DNA of 64,000 bases from Streptomyces humi. GTDB taxonomy: Bacteria > Actinomycetota > Actinomycetes > Streptomycetales > Streptomycetaceae. The stretch is from the NCBI RefSeq assembly GCF_001005085.2, contig NZ_LBMU02000100.1, positions 25,888 through 89,887 on the forward strand, written 5' to 3'. Below, piece by piece: positions 33,797-44,862 of this stretch (position 1 is the first letter of the stretch; every line of letters begins with the position of its first letter). Below the pieces are notes generated by a model. It was not told where the DNA came from. It was given only the letters and a program-made list of their open reading frames with translations, and did no database searches. Both the position numbers and the translations under genes were made by a program.

Positions 33797-34993
33797 GTGG
33801 CAGCACCGCAGAACTACCTCGCAGTCATCAAGGTCATCGGTGTCGGCGGCGGTGGTGTCAATGCCATCAACCGGATGATCGAGGTCGGCCTCAAGGGCGT
33901 CGAGTTCATCGCCATCAACACCGACGCGCAGGCGCTGTTGATGAGCGACGCCGACGTCAAGCTCGACGTCGGCCGTGAACTCACCCGCGGACTCGGGGCC
34001 GGCGCCAACCCGGCCGTCGGCCGCAAGGCCGCCGAGGACCACCGCGAGGAGATCGAGGAGGTCCTCAAGGGGGCCGACATGGTCTTCGTGACGGCCGGTG
34101 AAGGCGGCGGCACCGGCACCGGCGGCGCGCCCGTCGTGGCCAACATCGCGCGCTCCCTCGGCGCCCTCACCATCGGCGTGGTCACCCGCCCCTTCACCTT
34201 CGAGGGCCGGCGCCGCGCCAACCAGGCCGAGGACGGCATCGCCGAACTCCGCGAAGAGGTCGACACCCTCATCGTCATCCCGAACGACCGGCTGCTGTCC
34301 ATCTCGGACCGCCAGGTCTCGGTGCTCGACGCCTTCAAGTCGGCCGACCAGGTCCTGCTCTCCGGTGTCCAGGGCATCACCGACCTCATCACCACCCCCG
34401 GCCTGATCAACCTCGACTTCGCCGACGTCAAGTCGGTCATGTCCGAGGCCGGTTCGGCCCTCATGGGCATCGGCTCGGCCCGCGGCGACGACCGCGCGGT
34501 GGCCGCCGCCGAGATGGCGATCTCCTCGCCGCTCCTGGAGGCCTCCATCGACGGCGCCCGGGGCGTCCTGCTCTCCATCTCCGGCGGCTCCGACCTCGGC
34601 CTGTTCGAGATCAACGAGGCCGCCCAGCTGGTCAGCGAGGCCGCCCACCCCGAGGCCAACATCATCTTCGGCGCGGTCATCGACGACGCCCTCGGCGACG
34701 AGGTCCGGGTCACCGTGATCGCGGCCGGCTTCGACGGCGGCCAGCCCCCGGCCCGCCGGGACAACGTCCTCGGCTCGTCCTCGGCCTCCGCGCGCCGTGA
34801 GGAGCCCGCCCCGGCGCGGCAGCCGGAGTCCCGCCCCTCCTTCGGCTCGCTGGGCAGCGTGACCCCCAAGGAGGAGCCGGAGCCGGCCCCCGAGCCGGTG
34901 GCCGACATCCCGGTCGCCCCGCCGGTCCCGCCGTCCCGCTCCTACGCGGACAGCGCGGCCGAGGAACTGGACGTACCGGACTTCCTCAAGTGA
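33797..34993 (+). CDS. ftsZ: Cell division GTPase FtsZ
   Basis: 398 residues. The tubulin GTP-binding loop GEGGGTGTGGAPV occupies residues 101-113. The N-terminal IKVIGVGGGGVNAINRMI and INTDAQALLMSDAD blocks are present, and the T7 loop carries VLLSGVQGITDLIT and GLINLDFADVKSVM. A Pro/Glu-rich linker ends in the conserved tail LDVPDFLK, the binding site for SepF. It forms the Z ladders of sporulation septa. There is no FtsA in Streptomyces, and sepF nearby serves as membrane anchor. GTG start after GCGAGAGGCC. Confidence 0.98.
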   Translation: MAAPQNYLAVIKVIGVGGGGVNAINRMIEVGLKGVEFIAINTDAQALLMSDADVKLDVGRELTRGLGAGANPAVGRKAAEDHREEIEEVLKGADMVFVTAGEGGGTGTGGAPVVANIARSLGALTIGVVTRPFTFEGRRRANQAEDGIAELREEVDTLIVIPNDRLLSISDRQVSVLDAFKSADQVLLSGVQGITDLITTPGLINLDFADVKSVMSEAGSALMGIGSARGDDRAVAAAEMAISSPLLEASIDGARGVLLSISGGSDLGLFEINEAAQLVSEAAHPEANIIFGAVIDDALGDEVRVTVIAAGFDGGQPPARRDNVLGSSSASARREEPAPARQPESRPSFGSLGSVTPKEEPEPAPEPVADIPVAPPVPPSRSYADSAAEELDVPDFLK

Positions 34994-35003
34994 TCCTTAC
35001 GAC

Positions 35004-35732
35004 GTGACAGCACAGCGCGAGACCGTGAGCGGCGCGCACTTCGCCTTCACCGACAGGTGGGGCGGGGTGAGCGCCGCTCCGTACGAGGAGCTCAACCTGG
35101 GCGGGGCGGTCGGCGACGACCCCGGGTCGGTACGGACCAACCGGGAGATCGCCGCCAAGTCGCTCGGCCTGGACGCCGGCCGGGTGGTCTGGATGAACCA
35201 GGTGCACGGGAACGACGTGACCGTCGTGGACGAGCCGTGGGGGGAACGGCCGGTGCCGGAGGTCGACGCGGTCGTCACCGCGCGCCGCGGGCTCGCCCTC
35301 GCCGTCCTCACCGCCGACTGCACGCCGGTCCTGCTCGCCGACCCGGTCGCCGGCGTCGTGGGCGCCGCGCACGCGGGCCGGCCCGGGATGGTCGCCGGGG
35401 TCGTCCCCGCCACCGTCCGGGTCATGACCGAACTCGGCGCCGACCCGGCCCGGATCGTCGCCCGCACCGGACCGGCCGTGTGCGGGCGGTGCTACGAGGT
35501 GCCGGAGGCCATGCGCGCCGAGGTGGCCGCCGTCGAGCCGACGGCGTACGCCGAGACCGGCTGGGGCACTCCCGCGGTCGACGTCAGCGCGGGCGTGCAC
35601 GCACAGCTCGCGCGCGCCGGGGTGCGGGATCGGGCGCAGTCGCCGGTGTGCACGCTGGAGTCGGTGGATCACTTCTCGTACCGCCGCGACCGCACCACCG
35701 GGCGGCTCGCGGGCTATGTGTGGCTGGACTGA
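35004..35732 (+). CDS. pgeF: PgeF/YlmD (YfiH family, laccase-domain) protein
   Basis: 242 residues. The metal-site residues typical of the family are visible: His in NQVHGNDVTVVD, Cys in LTADCTPVLLAD and His in GAAHAGRPGMVAG, plus GPAVCGRCYEVPE. In E. coli the homologue (PgeF) edits L-Ser out of peptidoglycan precursors; other family members act as purine nucleosidases/deaminases. The place after ftsZ is conserved in Gram-positives. GTG start 10 bp after ftsZ with a weak ribosome binding site, suggesting coupling. Confidence 0.9.
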   Translation: MTAQRETVSGAHFAFTDRWGGVSAAPYEELNLGGAVGDDPGSVRTNREIAAKSLGLDAGRVVWMNQVHGNDVTVVDEPWGERPVPEVDAVVTARRGLALAVLTADCTPVLLADPVAGVVGAAHAGRPGMVAGVVPATVRVMTELGADPARIVARTGPAVCGRCYEVPEAMRAEVAAVEPTAYAETGWGTPAVDVSAGVHAQLARAGVRDRAQSPVCTLESVDHFSYRRDRTTGRLAGYVWLD

Positions 35733-35738
35733 TGGGGC

Positions 35739-36458
35739 ATGACGGACCGTAGGACCGAACTCGCCGGAAACCTGGCGAAAGTGGAGGAGCGCATCGCCGC
35801 CGCCTGTGCGGCGGCCGGGCGCAAGCGCGAAGAGGTGACCCTGATCGTGGTCACCAAGACCTATCCGGCGGACGATGTGCGGCTCCTGTCGGAGCTCGGG
35901 GTCCGCCAGGTCGCCGAGAACCGTGACCAGGACGCGGCCCCCAAGGCCGCCGCGTGTGCGGATCTGCCCCTCAGTTGGCACTTCGTCGGTCAGTTGCAGA
36001 CCAATAAAGTGCGATCCGTGGTGGGTTACGCGGATCTCGTGCAGTCCGTGGACCGTTCCCGGCTCGTGGACGCGCTGTCCAAGGAGGCGGAGCGGGCCGG
36101 GCGCGAGGTGGGGTGCCTGCTCCAGGTCGCGCTCGACGCGGGTGCGAGCGGACGCGGCGAGCGCGGTGGTGTGGCGCCGGGCGGAATCGAAGAGTTGGCC
36201 GACCTGGTCGCCAATTCGCCGGGCCTGCGGCTCGACGGGCTCATGACCGTCGCCCCGCTCACCGGGGAGTACGCGGGGCGTCCGCGGGCGGCGTTCGAGC
36301 GGTTGATGGATTTGTCGACTGACCTGCGCCGAGCCCATCCGGCTGCGAACATGGTCTCCGCAGGGATGAGTGCGGACCTCGAGGGCGCCGTGGCCGCCGG
36401 GGCGACACATGTACGCGTCGGCACTGCGGTACTCGGAGTCCGCCCCAGGCTCGGGTAA
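35739..36458 (+). CDS. ylmE: YggS/YlmE family PLP-binding protein
   Basis: 239 residues of the YggS/PROSC fold. The PLP lysine is in LIVVTKTYPADDVRLL, followed by VAENRDQDAAPKA, WHFVGQLQTNKVR, GLMTVAPLTGE and the phosphate-binding SAGMSADLEGAVAAGATHVRVGTAVLG. These proteins keep free PLP and amino-acid pools in balance rather than catalysing a known reaction. It lies 6 bp after pgeF in the conserved ylmD-ylmE-sepF-ylmG order. Confidence 0.95.
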   Translation: MTDRRTELAGNLAKVEERIAAACAAAGRKREEVTLIVVTKTYPADDVRLLSELGVRQVAENRDQDAAPKAAACADLPLSWHFVGQLQTNKVRSVVGYADLVQSVDRSRLVDALSKEAERAGREVGCLLQVALDAGASGRGERGGVAPGGIEELADLVANSPGLRLDGLMTVAPLTGEYAGRPRAAFERLMDLSTDLRRAHPAANMVSAGMSADLEGAVAAGATHVRVGTAVLGVRPRLG

Positions 36459-36584
36459 CGTCGCCAAGAAGTCGGACCACAGCAGAAAATATGGTCAATG
36501 TCGCCCGATGTGGGCGCAACGGCCTCGTGGATCGCGGGACTTGGCAGTCGTCACCGATCCACCACAGAGCGGAGGACTCAGAGC

Positions 36585-37226
36585 ATGGCCGGCGCGATGC
36601 GCAAGATGGCGGTCTACCTCGGCCTCGTGGAGGACGATGGTTACGACGGCCGCGGATTCGACCCTGACGACGACTTCGAGCCCGAACTGGACCCGGAGCC
36701 CGAGCGGGACCACCGGCGGCACGAGCCGTCGCACCAGTCCCACAGTGCACACCAGCCCCAAAGGGACGATTCGGTACGAGTGGTGCAGCCGTCCCCACCG
36801 CGCGAACCGGTGTCGCATTCCGCTTCCGTGTCAGCGGAATCCGGGCGCCCGGCGCGTATCGGCCCCGTGGTGTCCATCACACAAGAACGCGCAAGTCTGG
36901 AGAAGAACGCACCGGTGATCATGCCCAAGGTCGTGTCGGAACGAGAGCCTTACCGGATCACCACGCTTCACCCCCGGACCTACAACGAGGCCCGTACCAT
37001 CGGGGAACACTTCCGTGAGGGCACCCCGGTGATCATGAATCTGACTGAGATGGATGACACAGACGCGAAGCGACTTGTCGACTTTGCGGCTGGTTTGGTG
37101 TTTGGTCTTCACGGCAGCATCGAGCGGGTGACGCAGAAGGTGTTCCTGTTGTCTCCTGCTAACGTCGATGTCACGGCGGAGGACAAGGCCCGCATCGCAG
37201 AGGGCGGGTTCTTCAACCAGAGCTGA
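36585..37226 (+). CDS. sepF: FtsZ membrane-anchoring protein SepF
   Basis: 213 residues. The N-terminus starts MAGAMRKMAVYLGLVEDDGYD, with the amphipathic membrane-targeting helix. A His/Glu/Arg-rich linker follows. The C-terminal SepF core runs from ITTLHPRTYNEARTIGEHFREG through VIMNLTEMDDTDAKRLVDFAAGLVFG to VFLLSPANVDVTAED. The ATG at 36585 has GGAGG upstream. SepF binds the FtsZ C-terminal tail and is the actinobacterial Z-ring anchor. Confidence 0.96.
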   Translation: MAGAMRKMAVYLGLVEDDGYDGRGFDPDDDFEPELDPEPERDHRRHEPSHQSHSAHQPQRDDSVRVVQPSPPREPVSHSASVSAESGRPARIGPVVSITQERASLEKNAPVIMPKVVSEREPYRITTLHPRTYNEARTIGEHFREGTPVIMNLTEMDDTDAKRLVDFAAGLVFGLHGSIERVTQKVFLLSPANVDVTAEDKARIAEGGFFNQS

Positions 37227-37276
37227 GACGCAACACCGGTACGAAGCACGGAACAGGGGAGAGGGAAGCACGGATC

Positions 37277-37561
37277 ATGAGCGTGTTCCTGGATGTGATC
37301 TACATCGCGCTGATGTGCTTCCTCATCGTGCTCATCTTCCGGTTGGTCATGGACTACGTGTTCCAGTTCGCCCGCTCATGGCAACCCGGCAAGGCGATGG
37401 TGGTCGTACTTGAGGCCACCTACACTGTCACCGATCCACCGCTCAAGCTTCTGCGGCGGTTCATCCCGCCGCTGCGTCTCGGGGGCGTGGCGCTCGACCT
37501 GTCCTTCTTCGTACTGATGATCATCGTCTACATCCTGATCGCGATCGTTGGTCGGCTGTGA
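37277..37561 (+). CDS. ylmG: YlmG/YggT family membrane protein
   Basis: 94 residues with two hydrophobic helices (VIYIALMCFLIVLIFRLVMDYV and VALDLSFFVLMIIVYILIAIV) and between them the motif YTVTDPPLKLLRRFIPPLRLGG, the YGGT family signature. Function in division or nucleoid organisation is suggested for the family but not settled. Position between sepF and divIVA is the standard one. Confidence 0.94.
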   Translation: MSVFLDVIYIALMCFLIVLIFRLVMDYVFQFARSWQPGKAMVVVLEATYTVTDPPLKLLRRFIPPLRLGGVALDLSFFVLMIIVYILIAIVGRL

Positions 37562-37617
37562 TGAGCGATGTGACCTACCGTCTTGCCGAACGCCGACGAC
37601 TACGTTGAGGTGAAGAG

Positions 37618-38886
37618 ATGCCGTTGACCCCCGAGGACGTGCGGAACAAGCAGTTCACGACCGTCCGCCTCCGAGAAGGCTATGACGAGGACGAGGTCGA
37701 TGCCTTCCTCGACGAGGTCGAAGCCGAGCTGACCCGTCTGCTCCGCGAGAACGAGGACCTGCGCGCCAAACTGGCCGCGGCCACCCGCGCCGCCGCCCAG
37801 AACCAGCAGAACATGCGCAAGCCCCCGGAGCCGGACCAGCAGGGCGGCATGCCGCAGCAGGGCGGAATGCCCCAGCAGGGTGGTATGCCGCAGCAGGGTG
37901 GTATGCCGCAGCAGGGCATGCGAGGTCCCGGCGCTCCGGTGCCCGCCGGCATATCGGGCCCGCCGCAGCAGCAGATGGGTGGCCCCATGGGTGGGCCCCC
38001 GCAGCTGCCGAGCGGTGCCCCGCAGCTGCCGGCCGGTCCCAGTGGCCAGGGTCCGCAGGGTCCCGGCCCGATGGGTCAGGGCCCCATGGGTCAGGGTCCG
38101 ATGGGTCAGGGTCCGATGGGCCAGGGTCCGGGTATGGGCCAGGGCATGGGCCAGGGTCCCGGTCCGATGGGCCAGGGCATGGGCCCCGGTCCGATGGGCG
38201 GTCAGCCCCCCATGCAGCAGCAGCCGATGGGCGGTCCGATGGGCGGCCCCATGGGTGGTCCGATGGGCGGCCCCGGTCAGGGCCCCGGCGGCGACAGCGC
38301 CGCCCGAGTCCTCTCGCTGGCCCAGCAGACCGCCGACCAGGCGATCGCCGAGGCCCGCTCCGAGGCCAACAAGATCGTCGGCGAGGCCCGCAGCCGCGCC
38401 GAGGGTCTGGAGCGTGACGCCCGTGCCAAGGCGGACGCGCTGGAGCGGGACGCGCAGGAGAAGCACCGCGTCGCCATGGGCTCCCTGGAGTCCGCGCGCG
38501 CCACGCTGGAGCGCAAGGTCGAGGACCTGCGCGGCTTCGAGCGCGAGTACCGCACGCGTCTGAAGTCGTACCTCGAGTCCCAGCTGCGTCAGCTGGAGAC
38601 CCAGGCCGACGACTCCCTGGCGCCGCCGCGCACCCCGGCCGCCGCTTCCCTCCCGCCGTCCCCGGCGCCCTCCATGGCTCCGGCCGGCGCGAGCGCTCCG
38701 TCCTACGGCGGCAACCCGCCCATGGGCGGCGGCCCGTCGCCCGCCGGCCCGTCCTACGGCGGCCAGCAGCAGATGACGCCGGCGATGACCCAGCCGATGG
38801 CACCGGTACGTCCGCAGGGCCCCTCTCCGATGGGCCAGGCGCCGTCCCCGATGCGCGGCTTCCTCATCGACGAGGACGACAACTGA
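37618..38886 (+). CDS. divIVA: Polar growth scaffold DivIVA
   Basis: 422 residues. The N-terminal lipid-binding domain is PLTPEDVRNKQFTTVRLREGYDEDEVDAFLDEVE, followed by a first coiled coil. A 150-residue linker has GGMPQQ units (18-bp repeats at 37837-37908) and GPMGQ/GGPM units rich in Gly, Pro, Met and Gln. A second coiled coil follows (AARVLSLAQQTADQAIAEARSEANKI to YLESQLRQLETQ), and the protein ends in FLIDEDDN. It marks hyphal tips and directs apical growth. ATG with GAGGTGAAGAG upstream; TACGTT just before could be a -10 box. Confidence 0.97.
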   Translation: MPLTPEDVRNKQFTTVRLREGYDEDEVDAFLDEVEAELTRLLRENEDLRAKLAAATRAAAQNQQNMRKPPEPDQQGGMPQQGGMPQQGGMPQQGGMPQQGMRGPGAPVPAGISGPPQQQMGGPMGGPPQLPSGAPQLPAGPSGQGPQGPGPMGQGPMGQGPMGQGPMGQGPGMGQGMGQGPGPMGQGMGPGPMGGQPPMQQQPMGGPMGGPMGGPMGGPGQGPGGDSAARVLSLAQQTADQAIAEARSEANKIVGEARSRAEGLERDARAKADALERDAQEKHRVAMGSLESARATLERKVEDLRGFEREYRTRLKSYLESQLRQLETQADDSLAPPRTPAAASLPPSPAPSMAPAGASAPSYGGNPPMGGGPSPAGPSYGGQQQMTPAMTQPMAPVRPQGPSPMGQAPSPMRGFLIDEDDN

Positions 38887-38925
38887 CGGCGGGCGCGTAG
38901 CGCGCGTAGCCGTCGGCAGAGCACC

Positions 38926-38967
38926 AAAGGGCGGGGCCCCGGATTCCGATCCGGGGCCCCGCCCTTT
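38926..38967 (+). terminator. Strong terminator closing the dcw cluster
   Basis: AAAGGGCGGGGCCCCGGAT and its complement form a 19-bp perfect stem with a TCCG loop, followed by TTTA. It lies 40 bp past the divIVA stop. Confidence 0.92.
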
Positions 38968-38986
38968 TTACGCGCGTTGCGCCCCA

Positions 38987-39290
38987 CCAGGCGCGCGGGA
39001 AACCACGCACGGCAAGCGCTCCGACCCGCAGGCGTGAGAGCGGGATCGCTCGAAGGGGCGCGCGGAACCGCGCACGGCACCTGCTCCGACGGGTGGGCGT
39101 GGGGGGCGGGTGGTTTGAAGGGGCGCGTGGAACCGCGCACGGCACCTGTTCCGACGGTTAGGCGTGGGGGGCGGGTGGTTTGAAGGGGCGCGGGGAACCG
39201 CGCACGGCACCTGCTCCGACGGTTAGGCGTGGGGGGCGGGTGGTTTGAAGGGGCGCGCGGAACCGCGCACGGCACCTGCTCCGACGGGCA
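38987..39290. repeat. 65-bp tandem repeat array
   Basis: Copies begin at 39052, 39117, 39182 and 39247, exactly 65 bp apart, with a degenerate first copy at about 38987 and a truncated last copy ending near 39290. Each has GAAGGGGCGCGCGGAACCGC, then ACGGCACCTGCTCCGACGG and a G-rich spacer. The unit contains the GCGCGGTTCC-type motif found in other intergenic regions here. With the flanking terminators, this fills the 497-bp gap between divIVA and ileS; no gene is seen. Confidence 0.95.
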
Positions 39291-39298
39291 CATACGAG

Positions 39299-39331
39299 GG
39301 GGCCCGGTCCCCATCGTGGAGACCGGGCCCC
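39299..39331 (-). terminator. Terminator of ileS
   Basis: GGGGCCCGGTC and GACCGGGCCCC form an 11-bp stem with an 11-nt loop, 53 bp past the ileS stop on the minus strand. Confidence 0.7.
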
Positions 39332-39383
39332 TTCTCGAAAAAGGCCGGCGGCTACGCCTTGCGCAGCTCGAACAGCCCGGCCG

Positions 39384-42521
<3,138 letters not shown>

Positions 42522-42531
42522 CTGCGAGCTT

Positions 42532-42825
42532 CCTCCAACGGACTTGCTGCCTTCCGTCGGAGGGACGAGAGCCTTGTCTTGCGGACGCCGTGTGCGGCGC
42601 GCTCCCGCGGTACCACCCTCCTTGGCCCCCCGGACGCCGTACGCGCCGGTGAGCCCCCTCATTGGGTTCGCGAAACCGGTTCTACTCGCCCCTGCTTCTC
42701 AGCTGCGGCTTTCTTCCGGTGGCTCCGGGGTGATCTTCACGTCGCGCCGGCCCCCGGGCTTCCACCGTCCCCGGGTCGCTCTGGGCTGCGTACGCCGCTA
42801 CTCGTCCCCATCCACGCTTCTCGCT
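42532..42825 (-). ncRNA. T-box leader RNA of ileS
   Basis: Read on the minus strand, the leader contains AGGGTGGTACCGCGGG (core at 42605-42619), the T-box sequence whose UGGU pairs with the uncharged tRNA acceptor end. Downstream, CCTCCGACGG (42554-42563) can pair with CCGTTGGAGG (42532-42541), a helix with one G-U pair that buries the ribosome binding site of ileS. There is no terminator-like U-tract, so control is probably of translation, as known for actinobacterial ileS T-boxes. The specifier stem is not assigned base by base. Confidence 0.9.
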
Positions 42826-42831
42826 CCGCCC

Positions 42832-42837
42832 AGTGTA
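42832..42837 (-). promoter_or_regulatory. Putative -10 box for ileS
   Basis: TACACT on the minus strand, just upstream of the T-box leader. The predicted transcript starts near 42825. The rest of the gap to 43123 shows no further recognisable element. Confidence 0.45.
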
Positions 42838-43123
42838 CGGCGCCGCACGGACGGCGGCCGACCCGATTTCCGGGCCCCGGTCGCGCACGCCCGCGCGCCC
42901 GCCGAGATGACCCGAATGGCCTGGTACGCGTGTTCGCATCCTGGGATGTCCGGCTCGGCGGATTACCGGGTGGGGAGCTGGGCACAACGGATGCATACCT
43001 GCTGCGTGGGGGGTGCGGGGCAGGCGGATCGGGCGGCGTGCCCCGTTGCCGCGGGACTCGAGTCGATTTATCGTCCCAGCACGATTCGCGTGCAAGATCA
43101 CAATATGTGAAGGGGCCGCGGCC

Positions 43124-44065
43124 ATGGTGGCGAAGAAGACCGCCGTTCAGCAGTCGGCGTCCGGCCGGTCCACAGGCGCGACCGCCTCCGAGCCGGGTGG
43201 GAAGAGCCCCGCCAGGAAGACGGCGGCGAAGAAAGCGGCCGCGAAGAAGACGCCGGTGAAGAAGGCGACGGCCGGGAAGGCTTCCGGCAAGGAGGCGGCG
43301 GACGGGACGGCCGTGAAGGCGGCTGGGACGGCGGCGGAGAAACCGGCCGCGGCGGCCGGGCACGTCGCGGAGAAGTCGGGGAAGTCGGAGAAGTCGGGGA
43401 AGGGCGCGTCCAGGACCGCGGCGACGAAGACCGCGGCGAAGAGCACGGCCAAGAAGAGCACGGCGAAGACAAGCACGGCCAAGACAAGCACGGCCGAGAA
43501 GAGCACGGCCAAGACAAGCACGGCCGAGAAGAGCACGGCCAAGAAAGCGGGCGCGGCGCGGGCCGCGAAGCAGACGGGAGCCACGACGGTGGTTGCGAAG
43601 AAGACCCCTGGCACGGCCACTGCGGCGGAGACCGCCGTTCCCAAGGCCCGGGTCGCCACGGCGGCGCCGGGCGAGCTCGCGGTACGTCCGGGCGAGGACC
43701 CCTGGACGCCCGAGGAGGTCGCCGAGGCGCGCACGGAGCTGATGACCGAGGCGATGCGGCTGCGCGCCGAGATCGAGGCCTCCGAGAGCGCCCTGGCCGG
43801 CCTGATGCGGGACTCCGGGGACGGCGCCGGCGACGACGACGCCGACACCGGCACCAAGAACATCACGCGCGAGCACGAGCTGGCGCTGGCCGCCAACGCC
43901 CGCGAGATGCTCGAACAGACCGAGCTGGCCCTTCAGAAGCTGGACGCCGGTACCTACGGACTCTGCGAGAACTGCGGGAACCCCATCGGGAAGGCCCGGA
44001 TGCAGGCCTTCCCGAGGGCCACCCTGTGCGTGGAGTGCAAGCAGAAGCAGGAACGCCGCTACTGA
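43124..44065 (+). CDS. TraR/DksA zinc-finger protein with Lys/Ala-rich N-terminus
   Basis: 313 residues. The first 190 are Lys/Ala/Thr/Ser-rich, like a histone H1 or HupS tail (AAKKAAAKKTPVKKA, then pentapeptide repeats of the KSTAK/TSTAE type). The C-terminal 120 are a DksA/TraR domain with an acidic coiled coil and a four-cysteine zinc finger (C281, C284, C302, C305: CENCGNP...CVECK). The conserved acidic residues for RNA polymerase secondary channel action were not checked. ATG 43124 with AAGGGG upstream; GTG 43127 is an alternative. It is divergent from ileS. Confidence 0.85.
   Translation: MVAKKTAVQQSASGRSTGATASEPGGKSPARKTAAKKAAAKKTPVKKATAGKASGKEAADGTAVKAAGTAAEKPAAAAGHVAEKSGKSEKSGKGASRTAATKTAAKSTAKKSTAKTSTAKTSTAEKSTAKTSTAEKSTAKKAGAARAAKQTGATTVVAKKTPGTATAAETAVPKARVATAAPGELAVRPGEDPWTPEEVAEARTELMTEAMRLRAEIEASESALAGLMRDSGDGAGDDDADTGTKNITREHELALAANAREMLEQTELALQKLDAGTYGLCENCGNPIGKARMQAFPRATLCVECKQKQERRY
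43439..43543 (+). repeat. 15-bp in-frame repeat in the TraR/DksA gene
   Basis: Seven head-to-tail 15-bp units such as AAGAGCACGGCCAAG and ACAAGCACGGCCGAG, encoding basic pentapeptides. The array can expand or contract without frameshift. Confidence 0.9.
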
Positions 44066-44132
44066 GCACCGGGGGCGCGTGGGGCGTGCCGTAGTCTCGT
44101 CCCGAGGCAGGCACCTAGGTTGAGGGACTCAC

Positions 44133-44741
44133 GTGGCAGAGGCGGAGCGCATCATCGGTACGCCGGACACCCCGGACGACGGCGGCGAGCGGACGGCGAC
44201 GCCCGGTCCGGCCGGCCCGGATCAGCAGCCGGCCCCGGACGGACGACGGCCCGGGCGCGGGCGCCGGATCGCCGTGCTGTTCGCGGTGGCCGCCTTCGCG
44301 TACGCCCTCGACCTGGTCAGCAAGATGATCGTGGTCGCCAAGCTGGAACACCACGCGCCGATCGAGGTCATCGGCGACTGGCTGGAGTTCCACGCGATCC
44401 GCAACCCGGGCGCCGCCTTCGGGTTCGGCGGTGCCTTCACGATCATCTTCACCCTGATCGCGGCGGCCGTGATCGTCGTCATCTTCCGCTTGGCCCGCAA
44501 GCTCTACAGCTTCCCGTGGGCGGTCGCCCTGGGCCTGCTGCTGGGCGGCGCGCTCGGCAACCTCACCGACCGGATCTTCCGCTCCCCCGGGGTCTTCGAG
44601 GGCCAGGTCGTGGACTTCATCGCGCCCAGGGGCTTCGCGGTGTTCAACCTGGCCGACTCGGCGATCGTCTGCGGCGGCGTCCTGATCGTGCTGCTGTCCT
44701 TCCGGGGCCTGGACCCGGACGGGACCGTCCACAAGGACTGA
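44133..44741 (+). CDS. lspA: Lipoprotein signal peptidase
   Basis: 202 residues with an unusual 43-residue Pro/Gly/Arg-rich extension before four membrane helices. Catalytic aspartates are in GGALGNLTDRIFRS and FNLADSAIVCGG, and HAIRNPGAAFGF is the conserved loop. It removes lipoprotein signal peptides after lipidation. GTG start with GAGGG upstream. The last codon and stop lie in an 18-bp repeat array. Confidence 0.95.
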   Translation: MAEAERIIGTPDTPDDGGERTATPGPAGPDQQPAPDGRRPGRGRRIAVLFAVAAFAYALDLVSKMIVVAKLEHHAPIEVIGDWLEFHAIRNPGAAFGFGGAFTIIFTLIAAAVIVVIFRLARKLYSFPWAVALGLLLGGALGNLTDRIFRSPGVFEGQVVDFIAPRGFAVFNLADSAIVCGGVLIVLLSFRGLDPDGTVHKD

Positions 44742-44806
44742 CCGGGGCAGAAGGGCTGGCCGCGGCAGAAGGGCTGACCGGGGCGCTAGGACTGACCGGG
44801 GCCCGG
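44735..44806. repeat. 18-bp tandem repeat, four imperfect copies
   Basis: Units such as GGACTGACCGGGGCAGAA start at 44735, 44753, 44771 and 44789. The first copy contains the lspA stop codon. The array fills most of the lspA-rluD gap. Confidence 0.85.
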
Positions 44807-44862
44807 GGCGGGCCGTCGGGCTGGCGTACGGGGCTGTCGGTGCGGTCCGGCATACTCGACGG

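Noticed and set aside
38987..39290. CRISPR array
   Set aside because: The 65-bp units are head-to-tail repeats with no unique spacers, and no cas genes are near.
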